This document shows positions 60,095-64,000 of a DNA stretch of 64,000 bases, piece after piece (the stretch's first letter is position 1; each line of letters starts with the position of its first letter). The notes beneath the pieces were generated by a model. That model was given only the letters and a program-made list of their open reading frames with translations, made no database searches and was not told the origin of the DNA. The stretch comes from Amycolatopsis deserti (lineage in GTDB: Bacteria > Actinomycetota > Actinomycetes > Mycobacteriales > Pseudonocardiaceae): positions 461,759-525,758 of the forward strand of contig NZ_BNAU01000007.1 in NCBI RefSeq assembly GCF_014653945.1, in the 5' to 3' direction. The position numbers were made by a program, and so were the translations under genes.

Positions 60095-63073
60095 TCAGGC
60101 TTCGTAGAACAGCCGCTCGACGACGGCGTGGGCGCGCCGCGTGGTGCGGCGGTAGGAGTCGAGGAACTCGCCCGGGTCATCGTCGGCGCTCTGGCCGAGG
60201 ACGCGGGCGACCGCGGCCAGGTCGCGACCGGAGCTGGGCACCTGGTCGACGGCCTTGCCGCGGACCAGCATCGCCGCGTTGCGCACCCGAGTCGCGAGCA
60301 GCCACGCCTCGGTGAGCGACGCGGTGTCCTCGGGTTCGGCCAGGCCCGCCTCGGCCAGCGCGGCCAGCGCCCCCGGCGTCGAGGTGGTCCGCAGGTCCGG
60401 GACCTCGAACGCGTGCCGCAGCTGGAACAGCTGCACGGTCCACTCCACGTCGGCGAGCCCGCCGCGGCCCAGCTTGGTGTGCAGCGTCGGGTCGGCTCCG
60501 CGCGGCATCCGCTCGGTGTCCACGCGCGCCTTCATGCGCCGCACCTCGCGGGCGCGGGCCGCGTCGAGCCCGCCGTCGGGGTAGCGGATCGGGTCGATCA
60601 TCTCGATGAACCGCTCCCCCAGCGCCGCGTCACCGGCGACGAACCGGGCGCGCAGCAGGGCCTGCGTCTCCCAGACCTCGCCCCAGCGCGCGTAGTACGC
60701 CCGGTAGGAGTCGAGCGTGCGGACCAGCGGTCCGCCGCGCCCCTCCGGTCGCAGGTCGGCGTCCACCTGCAGGGGTGGATCGGCGCTCGGGGCGCCGAGC
60801 ATCTTGCGCACGGTCTCGGCGACCGAGGACGCGTAGCGGACCGCGTCGCCGTCGGACACACCCTCGGCCGGCTCGCACACGAAGAGGACGTCGGCGTCCG
60901 AGCCGTAGCCCAGCTCGGCGCCGCCCAGGCGGCCCATGCCGATGACGGCGATCTTCGCCGCCTCGCCGCCCAGTTCCGCACAGCGCTTGCGAATCGCGGC
61001 GGACAGGGCGCTTTCCAGCACCGCGACCCACACCGAGGACAGCGCCTCGCAAACCTCGCGCACGTCCAGCAGACCCAGCAGGTCGGCCGCGGCCACGCGG
61101 AGGATCTCGTGGCGCCGCAACGACCGCGCCGCCGCCACCGCCGCGTTGAGTCCCGGCTGCCGCCGCACGGTCGCGCGCAGCGACTTGGCGACTTCGGCCG
61201 GCGTCCGGCCGGTCAGCCGTGCGGGGTCACCGAGCAGTTGCAGCACCTCGGGGGCGCGCACGAGCAGGTCCGGCACCAGCTTCGACGTGCCGAGCAGCGA
61301 CGCGAGCCGTTCGACGACCGCGCCCTCGTCCCGCAGCACCCGCAGGTACCACGGGGTGTCCTCGAGGGCCTCGGACACCTTCCGGTACGCCAGCAGGCCG
61401 CCGTCCGGGTCCGGGGTGTCGGCGAGCAGGTCCAACAGGACCGGCAGCAACGCCTTCTGGATCGAGGCCCGGCGCGAAACGCCGGAGGTGAGGGCCCGGA
61501 TATGCTGCAGCGCGCCGTCGGGTGCCGCGTAACCCAGTGCCGCCAGCCGTTGCGCGGCCTGTTTCGTGGTGAGGCGCAGGTCCTCTGTGGACACGCTGGC
61601 GACGGACTGCAGCAGCGGGCGGTAGAACAGCTTTTCGTGCAGACGGCGGATGCGCTGGTTGTGGCGGCGGAACTCGACGAGCAGGATTTCGCCCTCGCCC
61701 CGGCCCATCTCCGGGCGGATGCCGATCGCCCGGCCGAGTACGCGCAGCTCGCCGGAGTCGTTGAAGTCCGGGAACAGGTGGGTGCGGCGCAGGCGGCGTA
61801 GCTGCAGCCGGTGCTCGACCGTGCGCAGGAACTCGTACGACATCTCCAGTTCGGCGGCGTCGCTGCGGCCGACGTACCCACCCGAGCCGAGCGCCGTCAG
61901 CGCCTCGACCGTGGACGGTGAACGCAGGCTCGGATCGGCGCGGCCGTGGACGAGCTGGAGCAGCTGCACCGCGAACTCGACGTCCCGCAGGCCGCCGCGG
62001 CCGAGTTTCAGCTCACGCTCGGCCAGCTCGGAGGGCACGTGGCCCTCGACGCGGCGGCGCATCTGCTGGACGTCGGCGACGAAGTTCTCCCGCTCGGCGG
62101 CCGACCACACCATCGACGTGACCATCTCGGCGTACTGGTTGCCGAGGTCGGCGTCGCCGGCGACCGGGCGGGCCTTGAGGAGGGCCTGGAACTCCCAGGT
62201 GCGGGCCCACTTCGCGTAGTAGGCGGCGTGGCCGTCGAGGGTGCGGACGAGGGCGCCCTGCTTGCCTTCCGGGCGCAGCGCCGCGTCGACCTCGAAGCAC
62301 GCTTTGCCGACGACGCGCATCATGGTGCTCGCCAGCCGGGTGGCGAGCTGCAGGTCGCCCTCGCCGACGAAGATCACGTCGACGTCGCTGACGTAGTTGA
62401 GTTCGCGGCCACCGCACTTGCCCATCGCGATGACCGCCAGGCGGGTGTCGCCGAGGCCGCCGGGAGCCTGCTCGGCCTGCGCGATCTCCAGTCCGGTGAC
62501 GAGCGCGGCTTCGGCCAGGCGCGTGAGCTGCTGGGCGACTTCGGCGTAGCGGGGCCGGTGGAGGCTGCTCTCGACGAGGTGCCCCAGGTCGGTGCCGGCG
62601 ATCTCGAGGAGCAGACCGCGGTAGGCGGCGCGGAGGGCGTTCTCGGCCGCCGAGCCCGTGCGGATCGCCCCGTTCTCACGGACGGCGTCGAGCATGGTGT
62701 CGGCGTAGCAGTCGGCCTCGGTGCACTTGTCCCCGGCGAGGCGCTGCCACTCGCCCGGGTGGCCGACGAGGAAGTCGCCGAGGGCGCTCGAGGTGCCGAG
62801 GACACCGACGAGCCGGCCGCGGAGGGTGCGGTTGTCGCGCAGGGCGGTGTCGAGCTCCGGCCAGCCCTGCTCGTCGGTCTCACGGATGCGCTCGAGGCTG
62901 CGCAGCGCGAGGTCGGGATCGGCGCTGCGGGAGAGCGCGACCAGGACGTCGAGGGCTTCCTGGGCAGGTCCGGTGTCGGTCCACCATCCGGCCGCGCGGA
63001 GGGTCTCCTCGGCCCGGTCGTCGGTGAAGCCGTAGCGCGCAGGGGAGCCGGCCCCTCGTGACTGCTCTGCCAT
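60095..63073 (-). CDS. glnE: Bifunctional glutamine synthetase adenylyltransferase/deadenylyltransferase
   Basis: Enzyme of 992 aa that adds or removes AMP on the glutamine-synthetase Tyr according to nitrogen status. It has two nucleotidyltransferase domains, each with the G-G/S...DxD pattern: the N-terminal (removal) site KCGGRELNYVSDVDVIFVGE around residue 220 and the C-terminal (adenylylation) site RLGGAELGYGSDADVLFVCE around 720. The central DLRPEGRGGPLVRTLDSY and KLGRGGLADVEWTVQLFQL are conserved. The length is normal for the family. The target Tyr is in GlnA1 (47870-49294), separated from glnE by an island. Confidence 0.96.
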   Translation of the reverse strand: MAEQSRGAGSPARYGFTDDRAEETLRAAGWWTDTGPAQEALDVLVALSRSADPDLALRSLERIRETDEQGWPELDTALRDNRTLRGRLVGVLGTSSALGDFLVGHPGEWQRLAGDKCTEADCYADTMLDAVRENGAIRTGSAAENALRAAYRGLLLEIAGTDLGHLVESSLHRPRYAEVAQQLTRLAEAALVTGLEIAQAEQAPGGLGDTRLAVIAMGKCGGRELNYVSDVDVIFVGEGDLQLATRLASTMMRVVGKACFEVDAALRPEGKQGALVRTLDGHAAYYAKWARTWEFQALLKARPVAGDADLGNQYAEMVTSMVWSAAERENFVADVQQMRRRVEGHVPSELAERELKLGRGGLRDVEFAVQLLQLVHGRADPSLRSPSTVEALTALGSGGYVGRSDAAELEMSYEFLRTVEHRLQLRRLRRTHLFPDFNDSGELRVLGRAIGIRPEMGRGEGEILLVEFRRHNQRIRRLHEKLFYRPLLQSVASVSTEDLRLTTKQAAQRLAALGYAAPDGALQHIRALTSGVSRRASIQKALLPVLLDLLADTPDPDGGLLAYRKVSEALEDTPWYLRVLRDEGAVVERLASLLGTSKLVPDLLVRAPEVLQLLGDPARLTGRTPAEVAKSLRATVRRQPGLNAAVAAARSLRRHEILRVAAADLLGLLDVREVCEALSSVWVAVLESALSAAIRKRCAELGGEAAKIAVIGMGRLGGAELGYGSDADVLFVCEPAEGVSDGDAVRYASSVAETVRKMLGAPSADPPLQVDADLRPEGRGGPLVRTLDSYRAYYARWGEVWETQALLRARFVAGDAALGERFIEMIDPIRYPDGGLDAARAREVRRMKARVDTERMPRGADPTLHTKLGRGGLADVEWTVQLFQLRHAFEVPDLRTTSTPGALAALAEAGLAEPEDTASLTEAWLLATRVRNAAMLVRGKAVDQVPSSGRDLAAVARVLGQSADDDPGEFLDSYRRTTRRAHAVVERLFYEA

Positions 63074-63112
63074 CAGGGTCCACCGTAGCCGTGTCGGGCG
63101 TGACGTTGCTGA

Positions 63113-63856
63113 TCAAGTGAGCGGAAGGGACGCCGGTGGCGCGCTCTCGAGGGCGCCTTCGGCCAGCCGGACGAACCTGGTCGCGAACGGCTGCCAGGTC
63201 TCGGCGATGTCGGCGTGGTTGCGGTCGAGGGTTTCGGTGTCGAAGGCGCTAGGCGCCCGGGTGGCGGCCATCTGGGGTGCCTCGTCCGCCCAGGCCTGCA
63301 CGACGTCGGTGGTGGTCTCGATGTGGAACTGGACGCCGTAGGCGCAGCGGTGCAGCCGGAAGGCCTGGTTGGGGTACTTGGGAGCGGATGCGAGCAGGAC
63401 CGCGCCGCGGGGCAGCTGGGTGATGGCGTCCTCGTGGAAGTGCATGACGTCCTGCATGAGCGGGAGGTCGGCGAAGAGCGGGTCGGTCCAGGCGGCATCC
63501 TTCTTCGCGACGAGCGCCGCGCCGACCTCCGGACCGGACTCGCCCGGCTCGACGCGCCCGCCGGTGGCGACCGCGAGGAGCTGCGCGCCCAGACAGATCG
63601 CGAGGGTGGGGACGTTGGTGCGGGCCGCGGTCGCCAGGAGAGCCCGCACGTCGGCGAGCCAAGGGTGCTTGGCGTCGTCTTCGGCGTTCATGCCGCCACC
63701 CAGGCAGACCAGGCCGTGGTACCCGTCGAGGGAATCGGGCAGCGGGTCCTCCGGCAGCCGGCGGATGTCGAGTTCCGCGCCGGCGGCGGTGAGCCAGTCA
63801 CCGAGGGGCCCGACCGGATCGGACGGATCGGGCTGCAGGACCAGAAGACGCGTCAT
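63113..63856 (-). CDS. Type 1 glutamine amidotransferase-like protein
   Basis: Class I glutamine amidotransferase fold, 247 aa. The nucleophile Cys is in LAICLGAQLLA (nucleophile elbow), and the His-x-Glu pair of the triad is in GVQFHIETT. These proteins release ammonia from glutamine or act on gamma-glutamyl compounds; the closest types are GMP-synthase-like amidotransferases of unclear partner. The ATG at 63856 starts the conserved fold (MTRLLVLQPDPSDP); the longer open frame runs through the rRNA terminator. It lies between glnE and the rRNA operon end. Confidence 0.88.
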   Translation of the reverse strand: MTRLLVLQPDPSDPVGPLGDWLTAAGAELDIRRLPEDPLPDSLDGYHGLVCLGGGMNAEDDAKHPWLADVRALLATAARTNVPTLAICLGAQLLAVATGGRVEPGESGPEVGAALVAKKDAAWTDPLFADLPLMQDVMHFHEDAITQLPRGAVLLASAPKYPNQAFRLHRCAYGVQFHIETTTDVVQAWADEAPQMAATRAPSAFDTETLDRNHADIAETWQPFATRFVRLAEGALESAPPASLPLT

Positions 63857-63873
63857 GTTCTTCAGGATAAGCG

Positions 63874-63938
63874 CACAAAAAGGCCCAGGGGCTCGGGAGA
63901 ACGTGAAGTTCTCGACCGAGCCCCTGGGCTTTTTGTGT
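63874..63938 (-). terminator. Strong terminator of the rRNA operon
   Basis: GCCCAGGGGCTCGG and CCGAGCCCCTGGGC pair over 14 bp and extend into A/T tracts (CACAAAAAG...CTTTTTGTG), with an inner GAGAAC/GTTCTC stem. It lies 9 bp past the 5S 3' end and should end the rrn transcript; it is nearly symmetric, so it may work both ways. Confidence 0.95.
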
Positions 63939-63946
63939 GAAGTTGT

Positions 63947-64000
63947 GTTCGGCGGTGTCCTACTCTCCCACACCCGCGGGGGTGCAGTACCATCGGCGCT
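63947..64000 (-). rRNA. rrf: 5S ribosomal RNA, 3' half (continues beyond the window)
   Basis: The complement reads ...GCGCCGATGGTACTGCACCC, then GGGTGTGGGAGAGTAGGACA, then CCGCCGAAC. This is the conserved 3' half of actinobacterial 5S rRNA. Only about 54 nt are inside the window; the rest of the 5S gene and presumably the 23S/16S genes lie to the right. Confidence 0.97.

Noticed and set aside
1..64000. Insertion sequences, integrases or prophage genes
   Set aside because: No transposase, integrase or phage structural motif was seen on either strand.

Overview
The window is high-GC DNA with GTG starts, frequent 4-bp ATGA/GTGA overlaps between genes and a typical actinobacterial gene set (WhiB7, UvrD2, GlnE, UPF0182, DUF4191, GntR/LacI/IclR regulators). 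Gene content and order point to the order Pseudonocardiales, probably Amycolatopsis or a close relative; this is an inference from gene content only.

Region 1 (1-26.9 kb) is accessory carbon catabolism. A cut-off SDR oxidoreductase leads into a multiple-monosaccharide ABC importer (ATPase, permease, ChvE-like lipoprotein; 769-4665). On the opposite strand lies a 2-oxo-acid dehydrogenase operon (fused E1 alpha/beta, E2, E3 and a lipoate ligase-like protein; 10372 to 4736). It is divergent from a VOC protein and a GntR regulator, with two copies of a 12-bp palindrome between them. Next is a 13-gene minus-strand unit of about 14 kb (25515 to 11719). It holds a second sugar ABC importer with two permeases, two classical SDRs, two MDR alcohol dehydrogenases, a 3-hydroxyisobutyrate-dehydrogenase-like enzyme, an M24-fold protein, an aldehyde dehydrogenase, a sugar isomerase/epimerase-like protein and a mycofactocin-type SDR. 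A divergent LacI regulator and five copies of a 14-bp LacI-type operator control it.

Region 2 (27-46.4 kb) is a conserved actinobacterial block. It starts with the initiator tRNA and then follows the M. tuberculosis Rv3193c-Rv3198c order: UPF0182, PPA1309-like, PDZ/Lon-like protease, DUF2342 metalloprotease, ThiF/cyclodehydratase-like protein, ABC1 kinase, whiB7, uvrD2. Extra genes (YgjP-like peptidase, AbiEi-like protein, methyltransferase, zinc-ribbon protein) interrupt it. Nearly every long intergenic gap here holds a different tandem-repeat family. whiB7 has a long leader with a good promoter candidate, a 78-codon leader ORF and a strong attenuator-like hairpin.

Region 3 (46.4-64 kb) is the nitrogen block DUF4191-RDD-glnA1...glnE. 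A GlnR-type box precedes glnA1. Between glnA1 and glnE sits an inserted catabolic island of about 10 kb: IclR regulator, IclR-HTH/periplasmic-binding hybrid regulator, ABC importer, DhaK, a DhaL-VOC fusion, a class I aldolase and a frameshifted epimerase. The three ABC-linked clusters share a layout (import, oxidation or phosphorylation, cleavage, local regulator). Their substrates cannot be read from the sequence. The window ends in a glutamine amidotransferase, a strong terminator and the 3' half of a 5S rRNA gene on the minus strand.
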